Shown here piece after piece: positions 20,207 through 31,594 of a stretch of 64,000 nt of DNA; the stretch's first letter is position 1, and each line of letters opens with the position of its first letter. The notes under the pieces were generated by a model, which searched no databases, had not been told where the DNA came from, and saw only the letters and a program-made list of their open reading frames with translations. The position numbers were made by a program, and so were the translations under genes. Source of the DNA: Gnetum montanum (Eukaryota; Streptophyta; Gnetopsida; Gnetales; Gnetaceae); contig MNCI01002682.1 of NCBI GenBank assembly GCA_015680685.1, positions 575,119 to 639,118 on the forward strand, in the 5' to 3' direction.

Positions 20207-23200
20207 AGGATAAGTGGGGCCCACTCTAATTATTAGAGTGGTAGTTATTCTATTTTTAGAAGTTGGAACCCTATTTATACATGTACTGGCATGCTCATTC
20301 CCTTGCCTTTGCAACTTCAGCTACTTGGCCGCATTGCCTAAACACACTGATGAGGGCTGTAAATCCTCAAAAACATTTTGTGTAACAACATATGTTGTGC
20401 AATGTTATGAGATTTCTATTAATTTCTATTTAATACTTTTTTCTATTTTATAGTTTTTATAGTATTTCTCTCAACCCTCCTGTTCTTTTCCTTGATGCAT
20501 GAGATCTCATAAAAAATTTGAAGTTCCTAAAAATTTTTCTCTATCTTGTTGCCTTGGAATTGTTGAGCGTTGCTTGACAACGCTTTTTGTTGTTCTCTAG
20601 ATTCTAACCATTTTCAGATCCTTTTTTTATTTTTGGTTAGGTTTTAATCCTTTTGCAAGTTCTCTATGGATTTTGATCACATTGTAGATTTATGAGGACC
20701 ACAACATGTTTCTACTGCTTGATCTGTGTCTTGACCACTACTCTACTTACGTTGGTCTTCTTGGTTGTGGTTTCTTCTGAAGGTGTTTTCTTCAGTTTCA
20801 TCACAACCTTTGGTTATTTCTTCTCTAGTGTCATTGTAGCTTGTCTCTTCATTGCTATTGAAGACTTTTGTTCGTTGCTGTTTTCAACCGGATGCTTGCA
20901 TGCATGAAATCATTTGGTGTTAGACCCCTCATGTCCACCATTCAAATATGATGGTTTCCCTAAACCTATACACCCTTCAGCTCTGCCAAAATATCCAATT
21001 TGTTGAATGTTTCATGTTTGCTTTCTGAAATACTATTTTGTAATAGTTTTGTCAGTACAACGTCCCACCCCCATCTCCCCTATGAAGAGTGGGGTCCACT
21101 CTAATCATTAAAATAGCAATTATTCTAATTATTAAAGTAATGATTATTATATTTTTAGAAGTTGGGACCCTATTTATACATATACTGGCATGCTCATTCC
21201 CTTGCCTTTGTAAGTTCGGTTGCCTAGCCGCATTGCCTAAACACACTGATGAGGGGTGCAAGTCTCCAAAAATGCTTTGTGTAACAATATATGTTATGCA
21301 ATGCTATGAACTTTCTATTACTTTCAATTTAACAGTTTTTTCTATTTTATAGTTTTTACAGTATTTCTCTTAGCCCTCCCATTCTTTTCCTTGATGCACG
21401 AGATCTTATAAAAAATTTTGAGTTCCTAAAAATTTCTCTCTATCTCATTGCCTTGGAATTGTTGAGCCTTGCTTAACAGTGCCTTTTCCTGTTCTTTGGA
21501 TTCTAATCATTTTCAGATTTTTTTTTCTATTTTTGGTTAGGTTTTAATCCTTTTGTAGGTTCTCCATGGGTTTTGATCATGTTGCAGGTTTATGCAGACC
21601 ACGACATGTTTCTACTATTTGATATGTGTCTTGACCACCACTCTGCTTACATTGGTTTTCTTGGTTGTGGTTTATTTTGAAGGTGTTTTCTTCAATCTCA
21701 TCACAACCTTTGGCTATTTCTTCTCTAGCGTCATTGTAGCTCATCTCTTCGTTGCTGTTGAAGACTTTTGTTCTTTGTTGTTTTCAGCCAGATGCTTGCA
21801 TGCATGACATTATTTGGTGTTAGACCCCTCATGTACACCATTCAAATATGAGGGTTCTCCTAAACCTATACACCCTTTGGCTTTACCAAAAAATCTTATT
21901 CGTTGAATGTTTCATGTTTTTTTTCTAAAATACTGTTCTATAATAGTTTTGTCAGTACAATGTCCCACCCCATCTCACCTATGATGAGTGGGGCCTGCTC
22001 TAATTATTAGAGCTACAATTATTCTATTTTTAGAAGTTGGGAGCCTATTTATACATGTACTGACATGCTCATTCCCTTGCCTTTGTAGCTTCAACTTCCT
22101 GGTCGCATTGCCTAAACACACTGATGAGAGGTGCAAGTCCCCGAAAACTTTTTGTGTAATAACATATGTTGTGCAATGTTTTGAGCTTTCTATTACTTTC
22201 TGTTTAACAATTTTTTTGTTTTACTATTTCTACAGTATTTCTGTTAGCCCTCCCATTCCTTTCCTTGACACACGAGATCTCATAAAAAATTTTAAGTTTC
22301 TTAAAAATTTCTTTCTATCTTGTTGCCTTGGAATTGCTGAGCCTTGCTTGATAGTGCCTTTTTCTGTTCTTAGGATTTAACCATTTTTAGATCTTTTTTT
22401 TTTAATTTTTGATTAGGTATTAATCCTTTTGTAGGTTTTCCACGGGTTTTGATCATGTTGCAGGTTGATGCGGACCATGACATGTTTCTATTGTTTGATT
22501 TGTGTCTTAACCATTGCTCTATTTTTGGCTAGGTATCCTTTTGCAAGTTCTCCACAGGTTTTGATCACACTGCAGGTTTATGCGGACTATGACATGTTTC
22601 TACTGTTTGATCAGTGTCTTGACCACTGCTATGCTTACGTTGGTCTTCTTGGTTGTGGTTTCTTCTAAAGGTGCTTTCTTCAGTTTCATCACAACCTCTG
22701 GTTGTTTCTTCTCTAGCATCATTGCACCTCATCTCTTCGTTGTTGTTGAAGACTTTTGTTTGTTGCTATTTTCAGCTGGACGCTTGCGTGCATGACATTC
22801 TTTGGTGTTGGACCCCTCATGTCCACTATTCAAACATGAGGGTTCCCCTAAACCCTATACATCATTAGGCTTTGCCAAAAGATCTAATTTGTTGAATATT
22901 TCATGTTTTCTCTTCGAAATATTGTTCTAGAATAGTTTTGTTAGTTCAACGTCGCACCCCCATCTCACCTATGACAAGTGGGGCGTGCTATAATAAAGTT
23001 GCAGTTATTCTATTTTTAGAAGTTGGGACCCTATTTATACATGTACTAGCATGCTCATTCCCTTGCCTTTGTAGCTTCGGCTACCTGGCCGCATTGCCTA
23101 AACACACTGATGAGGGGTGCAAGTCCCCGAAAACATTTTGTGTAACAACATATGTTGTGAAATGCTTTGGGCTTTCTATTACTTTTTGTTTAATAGTTTT

Positions 23201-23335
23201 TCTGTTTTACAGTTTCTACAATATTTCTATTAGCCCTTTCGTTCTTTTCCTTAACGCATGAGATCTCATAAAAAATTTTAAGTTTCCTAAAAAATTTTAA
23301 GTTTCCAAAAAATTTTAAGTTTCCTAAAAATCCTT
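20207..23335. repeat. Tandem array of about 0.9-kb units (3.4 copies)
   Basis: Units begin at the GTGGGGC block at 20214, 21089, 21988 and 22978 (spacings 875, 899, 990). The last is cut after about 350 bp. Shared landmarks in each unit are TTTTTAGAAGTTGG, CTATTTATACATGTACT (TATA-like), GCATTGCCTAAACACACTG, GCACGAGATCTCAT and TGGTGTTAGACCCCTCATG. The third unit is longer because of an internal duplication of about 120 bp (22392-22510 against 22521-22635). The right end carries three copies of a roughly 20-bp AATTTTAAGTTTCC motif (23271-23325). The unit may be a satellite-like repeat or a multiplied LTR; no partner elements are in the window to decide. Confidence 0.85.
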
Positions 23336-24190
23336 AGCCATAGGATTCTCTTTGGTAGAGTTGATGTTGGAAAGCAACCATCAATTCCTCAATTGTTGAA
23401 GACCTCCCATCAAGGTTTTAAACCTTCGATGGATAGATTTGTCAAATCATGGATTAATTGGATCCAAGTTTTCATATTACACTTGGAAAAGTTCATTCAA
23501 CATATGAAAAAGCAAGTAGATAACAAAAAGAGGATGTTGGAGTTTGTGATTAAAGAGTGAGCATTGTTAAAAATTTATTATGTAGGGTAGATAAGGCAAA
23601 AGAAGGATGCTAGCTAGAAGTTTCTCAAGTGGTATAATGGACCTTTCAAGATCCTTGCTCATGTCAATCTAATTACCTACAAATCTCAAATGTAGGTATA
23701 TTTAGCCAAGTACCATCCAATATTCAATGTGTTTATGTTTAAAAAGTTTAATCTTGGGGATAATGACCCTACTATAGTTAGTTCTAGGAGGATTTCAAAC
23801 ATTGAAGTAATTAAGGGCCAACGAATTCACTCCATCATCAATATGCACACCATAAGTTTATGCTTTGGATTAGAAACTTAAGTTCTTGGTGCATTGGTAG
23901 GACACATCTTTAGAGGAGGATAGCTAGGAAGATTGGCAAGCTCTTAGGAATAAGTAGATGTTCCTTACGAAGTTTTGTGCTAAAAATCACATTGATGTAG
24001 ATGTACAAAGGAGGCTATCTAGAGGTACCTAATAGATGATGAGAGTCATAGTGCAATTTGAGAAAAAGGTAAAACATATGACAAGTTGGAGGACATCAAC
24101 ATGGCTCCTAGATAAACCACTTCTAAGAGGTACAACATTGGTGTGTCTTCTCTTTCAGTTATCGAGTTGGGTAATGCCATAGTGAGGCTA
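23336..24190 (+). pseudogene. pol: Chromovirus integrase C-terminal region
   Basis: The plus-strand frame reads HQGFKPSMDRFVKSWINWIQ, LEKFIQHMKKQVDNKKRMLEF, KFLKWYNGPFKILAHVNLIT, YLAKYHPIFNVFMFKKF and RRISNIEVIKGQRI, broken by stops. This is the integrase tail of chromovirus-type gypsy elements (GPF-x-I-L and HP-x-FNV-x-x-x-KKF blocks) leading into a decayed chromodomain-like end. Orientation and type fit the RT remnant at 9115-10151; RNase H and the integrase core between them are missing. Confidence 0.7.
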
Positions 24191-25569
24191 GATCGCTAAG
24201 GTTCCTGCACATGATAGTGAAAGGCTATTACTAGGCTTAGAAAGTGATTTTCCCAAGGCATGAAATTGCCTCACATTAATCACAAAAGCATCAACTCTAC
24301 TTTGTGATTTTATAACCAGAAGTAAAGGACTTACTCACATGTCAAGTAAGTAGATTTCGCTCTGAATAGAAAGGTTGGTATAGTTTACATGAAAAAAGAA
24401 AAATCTTTTCTTCCTAAGCCTGGGTTGCACAAACTTCTTGAATCATTTATTGGATGATAGGATGGGTTCAACACTTTGTGCTTTATAGTTGAAGAACCAA
24501 ATCATCGAACCTTTCTATTTACAACTATTGGATGGGATTCTAGATGTTCAAGGTTCCTTAATATTCATTGTGAATTTTTACATTTGGAAAAGTGTATGCT
24601 CTGAGGATGTCACTTCTTTCAAGTAGGGAAGAGTCTAGGAAAACATTCCTTGTTGATGGATTGAAGGCTATTTTAAAGGAGCTTAAAGATCCTTTAAGAT
24701 TCCAAGTTATTCTAATCATCACTTTAGAACTATATGGGCCTTGATTCCTTATGAACCTTGTCACAAAGATATGTAGGCTTATGAAGGAGCTTTGGCTTCG
24801 ATGCTTGAGCCACCACTCTCTCTTTGGAGTGGGGCTTAGGACTAGATTCATTAGTATAGGAATGTGTCATAGTTCTTCTATGAGAATGATGTGTTGTGTT
24901 CTTATTATGTGTGTGCATGTGTGCGTGTGCATGCATGCATGCATGTTCATCTTATTGATTTGGTTGTGTAATTAATGCTTATCGTGACTTTAGCACCTCT
25001 AACCATTGATTAACAGGTGTGTGTTCTATGCTATGAGGCATTGTTTGCATTGAGTCTATCCTTTCTTGTTATTACTATTGGGACTCTCTGAATGATGTTT
25101 TCCAAGGGCATCATAGTTATAATTTGAACAACTTTTGTAATTAGAGCATCTATGGCTATAATGATGCAAAGCTTTGGAGGCAGTATTGGAGACATTTGGT
25201 AACCTCTAAAATTTGAAAAATTTCCTTGTGGATCACTACATCAAACTCAAATTCTTACATATCATTTACAAGCCTTTCCCAAATTTGGTTAGTAGAATTT
25301 CATTCTTGTCGTAATTAAAAAATTTTAGAATATTCTTTTTTACTGATGAGTACACTCAAAAACTAATATAGCTAATGCATGAAGTGTAAATTTCCTCATC
25401 TACCAAACCAAATCCACCTTCAAAGTAATTTGTACTTTAGCATGCCAAGGACTATGGGTTGCTTTTGTCATTATATAATGGTAGAGTTGAAGCCTTGGTA
25501 AGCCTAGTAATAAAAATCTACAAGATGTGAATATGCTTAAGCTAGGAGACCTTCCTTTGATTCATTTGT
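24191..25569. other. Unassigned stretch, probably chromovirus 3' region
   Basis: No protein is recognised. It lies downstream of the integrase tail, where a 3' untranslated region and LTR would be expected, but no second copy is available to define an LTR. A GTGTGTGCAT/GCAT microsatellite lies at 24908-24945. Element E interrupts it at 25570. Confidence 0.35.
24908..24945. repeat. GT/GCAT microsatellite
   Basis: GTGTGTGCATGTGTGCGTG followed by repeated GCAT units, in otherwise unassigned DNA. Confidence 0.9.
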
Positions 25570-26459
25570 TGATGAGTGGCAAGTAGACCCTACACCCAAC
25601 CATACAAATCATTAAGCATTCATGCACAATCCAGTCGAATTCTATGGACTTATAGCCTTCTAAGTACACTGGTCTCTAGGAAGTGAAGCTAACTGTTGCA
25701 ATCATTGTCTTCCCAATTACACTTATGAGTACAAGGGTATGGTTAAGTATAACTAAGGTATGTGATTCTTATCATTTTTATGTTTTATGTTCTAAGTCAC
25801 CTAAGAATAAAGAATAATGAATAAATATATTTAATTGGTAATTTAATTTAACTAGATAACACTCAACTAATCCTAACATAGGCATCCGTTCCCACTTGTC
25901 ATACACATCGTAAATACATTTAATGCTATTGGGTTACCAAACGTTAAGCATTACTAGAATTACCAAGTGCCAAGCATATGCTCGAAGTGGTTGTACTTAT
26001 GTGCTTAATTAATCACTATTTAATTTAGGTTAGTCTAGTTTAATTAATTACTTAATTACTCAAAACATTAAAATAAATCGCTTAAAATATTAAATGTATA
26101 AAAGAAATAATTAATATATTTCAAAGTGCTATAAGGTTTATCAGAAAGCTTGTTTTTATTGCTACACACATTGTAGTGCTCAAGTACAATAGTGCTCAAA
26201 TAAAGATTTGTACACTCTTTGACTTCTATTGCTAGCACTTGGAAAAATAATCTAACTTTGAAGTGGAAAAATTGCTAGAGCTTTGCTACAACTATAAGAC
26301 TTATGCCATAAATGGGGCTAGTGAGTGCATATTTATAAGTGAAAATAGACATTTTTTTGATAGGGTCACGTCAACGCATTAAATCATGCATCGACATGAC
26401 CATGTTAATGGGGTCATGTTAGCGAGGGTTTGTTAACGTAATCCTATCGCAACTCATCA
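25570..26459 (-). repeat. 3' LTR of element E (890 bp)
   Basis: Edges TGATGAG and CTCATCA, colinear with the D LTR. The minus-strand TATA lies at about 26330-26337, and degraded CATCGAC/GTTAATGGGG motifs follow at 26360-26450. The left flank is TTTGT; the other LTR of E lies beyond 64000, so the duplication cannot be checked. Confidence 0.85.
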
Positions 26460-26574
26460 TACCTACATGACTAAATGAAAATTGATCCTTGAGTGAATAA
26501 AAGGAGGAAAAAGTTTCTTACAAAATTTTGGAAAGGTCTAGGATTATTGTCTAACTACTAACACACACAAACAC

Positions 26575-26612
<38 letters not shown>

Positions 26613-26744
26613 AACACTAAGTGCTTGAGTATATGGATTTACAATCATGATAAAAAAATTTTAATTGTTCAAGATAAAAAAATTGAACACCAAGAAAAAT
26701 TGACAAACACAACTTCTCTAATGACGTGAAGACAAGGAAGGAGT
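26460..26744 (-). other. E: polypurine tract and 3' untranslated stretch
   Basis: The polypurine tract next to the LTR has decayed to CATGTAGGTA (minus strand) from the family CATGGGGGTA. An AC/CA microsatellite occupies 26561-26616. No coding signal is seen. Confidence 0.6.
26561..26616. repeat. (AC)n microsatellite
   Basis: An almost pure dinucleotide run with a few AAAC interruptions, inside the 3' untranslated part of element E. Confidence 0.95.
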
Positions 26745-29597
26745 TCAAATGGTCCCAAGTGGTGGAGGCTCCTAAGGCTTCAAAGAACATTCTTTTGGTT
26801 CAAGCACAAATGGTGGTTGAGGCAGTTGTGGTTGACCTGTAGCAGTTGCAACCTCTCATGGAAGATGAAAGGTGTCCAATAGTGCCTTCATCTTCTTCTC
26901 CTTACTCCTGGGATTATTCATAGTCCATGCCACATCATAAATGTGGACCTATGTGGAAACATCCAAAGGACAAGGCATTGTCAGGAACAGCTTCATCACA
27001 TTAATGAATTAGACAATGAAAAGTTTGCATTCAACATCAAATGCCTTTACTACATTTTGTAGCTCCTAGTAGTCACTCATTCTCCTAGCTAGGTTATTAA
27101 CTGTGGACTGTTGATTGGTGAAGCATTACCTAAGAACATCGAGTTCTGCAATTGCTACCTCAAGCTTCTTCTTGGTTTTTTTGTGCATCTTAAACTCAGC
27201 CTCATACAACAAGTACGAGCTAGCCACTTACTTCTTCAAATCTAACTAGGGCCTTTTTGTTGTCAACATTTCCAAGAGTTAGTAATAGAGGTAAATGAGC
27301 TTCATATACTTAGTCATCTCCTTAATTTGTAGCTCTTTTAGGTGAATTTCTACTTTGTTGTATGCATCTAGTCCATCAAAGGTGGGCTACCATATGTCAC
27401 CTCCTTGCTAGAGCTGCTCAAGGGCCTCGTTCACCTTTGCATGTACCAATTTGATTTTTCATTCATTATTTTCTTTTTGCAAACCAACTTGGTCTTTGTA
27501 ATGGTTCTTGACCCTTTCGAATTTGAGGGCCTTGCTCTTCCAAGTGGCTATTTCAATTGAAAATTTTTGGCGAAGGCCACATACTTCTTCCATAGAGAGA
27601 TTATGATTGTCTACTACCAACCTCCTTAAATCCATTGAAACCTTGGCAAGCTACTCCTGCTATTGTTGCATGTAATCAACCATATATTCTTTCTTAAGCT
27701 TAACAACATGCAGGCATTGGTTTTCTTTGGTTAGACTAGTATTCTCCTAGTGCATCTCTTCCAAGTTCTTGTTGGTGTGATAGGTTTTGGCCTTGGCCAA
27801 GCACTTGTGAAAGATCACTGACTCCCTTTTGTACTCAACCTCTTGAAGTTTTGACTGAAGCTACTAAAAAGCTTCATCCTTGATTATTGCTTAACTAAGT
27901 GTAGAGGCATCAACAAGATGGGTTCTCAAATTAGCAACTTCTATAGCCAGGTGTTGATTCTTAGCCCTAGCCATTTCAAGTTGCACCTTTGCGATTATGA
28001 ACTTTCCCCTTGCTTCCATTAGCGCTGACTAAGTAGCAAAAATATCTTTCCAAAGGTCAAAGACCTTTGGAATCGGTTGCTAGGTTTCCATTAGTTATTC
28101 TTGCAACTCCTTGTGCTGGGCCATGCTGAACCTTCCACTAGCTATTCCTATAGACGTCTTCACATCTGAGTGCAGCAACATTGGGTACATATGTCATAGG
28201 AACATTGAGAGCTTTGGCCACATGATATGGCACCACCTCTATTGCCATTTCCTACCTTTGGTGTTGCATCATTAAGACAATGGTCCCATCTCCCTCTTCC
28301 AAGCACATTATGAAGGTAGTGGCATTCTCAAAAATTTCTAAAAACTACTACTATTTGGGAATGAACACTGTTACCTCTTGAGTACTAGGATTTGAGTGTG
28401 CATGCACTTTCATTCTTTGGGTAAAAAGCATAGGCATTGTGTCTTCAAACTAGCTTATGGTACAAGTTACCTTTTTTAAGTGGTTGAGGGCTAGTTAATT
28501 GATAGAGGGCTTTTGACTTGGTCCTACTTGCTGCTGCTGCTGCAAGAGTTTCTCCTAGAGCTTTTGCATGCGTTTTATGCTAGCATGCATCTCCAGCATT
28601 GATTGCTCTTGAGTGGGTGGTGGTGGTGGTGGTGGCTACTCCTCTTCCTTGGTTGTGGTAGGGATCTTTTCTTTCATCATTTCTACCTAAGAGGCAAAGG
28701 AGCATGGCTAATTACATCATTGGCATAGTGGACTATTCCTACCCTTTTGCATAATTTTCTAATGAGGTAAGGAAAGGGAAAGGTCTTCCTTCCACATTTA
28801 TTCTCTTTGAACCACTTCTCTATCTCTAGATAAATTAGCTAAGGAAGGTTGATGGGGAATTTTTTGCTTAGAATGACACACACACATGTACAAAAGGTAG
28901 TCACCTTACTAGGCCTTACTATTGGTTTGAGGTGATGGGCTGCTATCTTGAAACTCATGCATTCCATCATAGTGAGTGCACCATACTCCTTACGGTTAAC
29001 TCCATAGCACCACTAGGTCCATTCCTTCTTTACCTCATGGTCTACCTAGGTTGATATCTCTGCTAACTTGGTTTTAGTATTAGGCAGGCCTAGAGCCTAC
29101 CTGATTGCTTCCACCAAGTAGGACATGTGAATGTCCTTGACTCCAACTATGGCACCTAGATGATGGTTGTTTTAGAAGAGGTAGGTCTCTCTCATGTACC
29201 ACTTCCCACTAGAAGAGATGGTTGGCCACATGGGAGAGGTCTACAATTGAGCTCTAACTTCATCTGTAGTGAACTCTGGGAACATCCTAAAGTTTAGTTC
29301 TTGGAGAACTGAACGTTGAACATCCCTAGGCTTGATTTGATCAAGGCAAGCATGGGTGAAGGTAACTTTAAGTCTTGACATGGGACTTGGTGTCTCATCT
29401 CGATGAGACTATGTTTCTACTTCTTTTGGAATCTGATGAGCAGACTCCACTTTGGGGTCCTCAAGAAGAGGTCCTATGATGTGAGTTTCAGCTTCTTTCT
29501 TCTAGGGTTATTCTCATTGGTCCCTTCTAGTTTTAGGTTGCTTATCCCTAAGTCAGGATGGTCTTGCCTCTAGTCCATGCTTTGGTCTTGGTGCCAT
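26745..29597 (-). pseudogene. Element E ORF2 (env-position protein)
   Basis: ORF2 begins at ATG 29597 (MAPRPKHG) and ends at the TGA at 26745 after a Pro-rich tail (EPPPLGTI). It is colinear with D ORF2 along its length. The LPF-type block of the N-terminal domain lies near 28770-28730, followed by a poly-Pro linker (28640-28610), a Gln-run from CTGCTGCTGCTG at 28525-28545, and a long coiled-coil-type region (28100-27000). It has many stops. Function is unknown; it takes the place of the env-like ORF downstream of pol. Confidence 0.65.
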
Positions 29598-30573
29598 TTG
29601 TAATCATAACATGATTACTGATTAGCATATAGTGTGTAACTCAAACATTAAGTACCATATCTCTTTTTAGGATAGTTAGAGTTGGCTAAGGTGTGGTTAT
29701 AGTAGATTGATATTTTAATATTATTGTAATTAATTTTATGGTTACAAATCAGACAAGTGGTGTCAAAGATATGGGCTCTAGAAGGTTTTGGGCTTTGAAA
29801 AATAACAAAAGCTCCCCTCTTGTTTCAAGCAAAATGGCAAAAAATACTATGTATTATGCTCTATTTATAGTATTTTTAGCATATGTTTATGGGGCCACAT
29901 CGACTTGGCCATGTCGATGCAACAAGTTGCATCTACATGGCTGCATCAACGCATCTATTGATCACCATTGGATTTTTAAAAATTCAAGAAATAAAAGGAT
30001 TTTTTTTACATGAGATTGGAGTGTCATAGTTGATTAATGGTCATGAAAAGTTAATGACCTAATCTTGAAGAATCTGCCTAAGAATTTGAACACACCAAAC
30101 TAAGACATTGAACAAGACATGGAAATTGGTAGTTAGGTGAAGAATGGAAAGCATTAATGGATGAGGAAGAGAATGGAATGGAATTATTAATCATGGTCAT
30201 ATGAAGTCCCTTGTGGATTTCATGTTTAAATGACCTAATAAAGTCCATCCTCAGTCTAGATCAAAACGAATCACTTTTAGTAACTTTGCATTGCACTCTA
30301 AGACCACTCCATCCCCTCAAGACACATGAATGCTCCCACAAATTACACACCATTCCTTATTTGAGAAGAAAAGAGAAGCAAGAAGTGAGAAAGGGCCTTA
30401 GTTAGAGGGGATATTTGGCATGGGTAACATGTCTTTCTAGTCCCATAACTAGTTCCTATAGCTCGTTGTTTTGTCTAAGGCATGTGCTTTGAATTCCCAT
30501 CGTTTTAAATATATGTTGTTATAAATTTTTGAATGGGAAGCACATCATGCAAAGAATTATTAACTTCTTATTA
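29598..30573. other. E: untranslated region between pol and ORF2 (first part)
   Basis: Colinear with 14107-15550 of D, but about 300 bp shorter: the block corresponding to 14700-15010 is missing. It holds the internal promoter candidate and ends where element A has inserted. No protein is recognised. Confidence 0.6.
29858..29965 (-). promoter_or_regulatory. E: internal U3-like promoter candidate for ORF2
   Basis: On the minus strand CATGTAGATGC, CATCGACATGGCC and GTCGATGTGGCCCC-type motifs (29965-29893) precede ACTATAAATAGAG (TATA, about 29870-29858). Position relative to ORF2 (about 265 bases upstream) and motif type match the D counterpart at 14557-14690. Confidence 0.45.
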
Positions 30574-30578
30574 TTGGT

Positions 30579-31459
30579 TGATGAGTCATGGTTTATTAGG
30601 TCTTGTTATCAGACCCCTATTATTGAATCCTTGTTATCTGATGAGTCCTAATATCGGATACCCGATATTGCAACCTGACGCAATATCGCGGCCTATCTCC
30701 TTACCTATAAATAAGAGGTGGCACCCTTGGTTTCCACATTAGTTCTTAGTCCCTTACCAAAACTCTTACATTTTTTCCTTCTTAGAGTTAGAATTATTTC
30801 TCAGTGCATGCTTCCAGTGTGATGATTGTAATTGTATGGCATTCTTTATTCAAGTTTGACATACTTGGACATGCACATGACTGGAAATAAAGATCAAGAT
30901 TACTTCATCATTGCAGCATTCACTTAGTTTAATTATTTAGTTGTTATTGTTATTTATTACTTTCATAGTTAACATCTCTTTACCCTAAACTCCTATTAAA
31001 TGTGGAATGAGTATGAAATAATCACGAGCATTTAAGTGTGACTACATGGTATCCCACTAGGCCATGCATTTGGTATTCCTAGTGGTAGTCATGCACGAGG
31101 TCCAAGATGTGTATGAATGATTAAGGAATGGATGCTCATCACACTTAGGCTAGTTTAGACTCTCTCTCCCTATCTCCTCTTAGTATAGCTCTCTCTCTCC
31201 CTTTTCACTCCTAGCTTAGCTAAGATTATTTCCCATCGCCTCCAGGAGTAGCATTAGTTTAGGAACATATCATACACATCACTCTAGACTAAACCATACG
31301 TGACAAAGCAAATACTAGTCCAGGTGGAAAGACAACGAACTGCGATCAATGAGTAACTATCTAAATACCACAAGTAGCCCATTTGCAGAGTTTGATCAGA
31401 TCGTGCATGAAATGCTCGTATTCATATGGTTGAATGTAGGGGTACCTCACCACTTATCA
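30579..31459 (+). repeat. 5' LTR of element A (881 bp)
   Basis: TGATGAG...TATCA edges. U3 has GATATCG-type palindromes (30650-30690) and TATA CTATAAATA at 30705-30713. The body is colinear with the LTRs of B, C and F, including the TGACATACTTGGACA block and the CTCTCTCTCCC tract at 31160-31205. Confidence 0.9.
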
Positions 31460-31460
31460 T

Positions 31461-31478
31461 TGGTGCTGTTGTTGGGGA
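31461..31478 (+). promoter_or_regulatory. Primer-binding site of A (tRNA-Asp type)
   Basis: TGGTGCTGTTGTTGGGGA starts two bases after the LTR. It matches the tRNA-Asp complement at 14 of 18 positions; all changes are C-to-T. Confidence 0.75.
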
Positions 31479-31594
31479 TGGTGCTAGTTATTTAGATTAG
31501 TTGCATCATACAAGATTGCTGTAACAAAGTATTCACGATACATATTTTAGAAAAGAAATTAATTTCGATTAAGTCACACACAAATTCACACACC

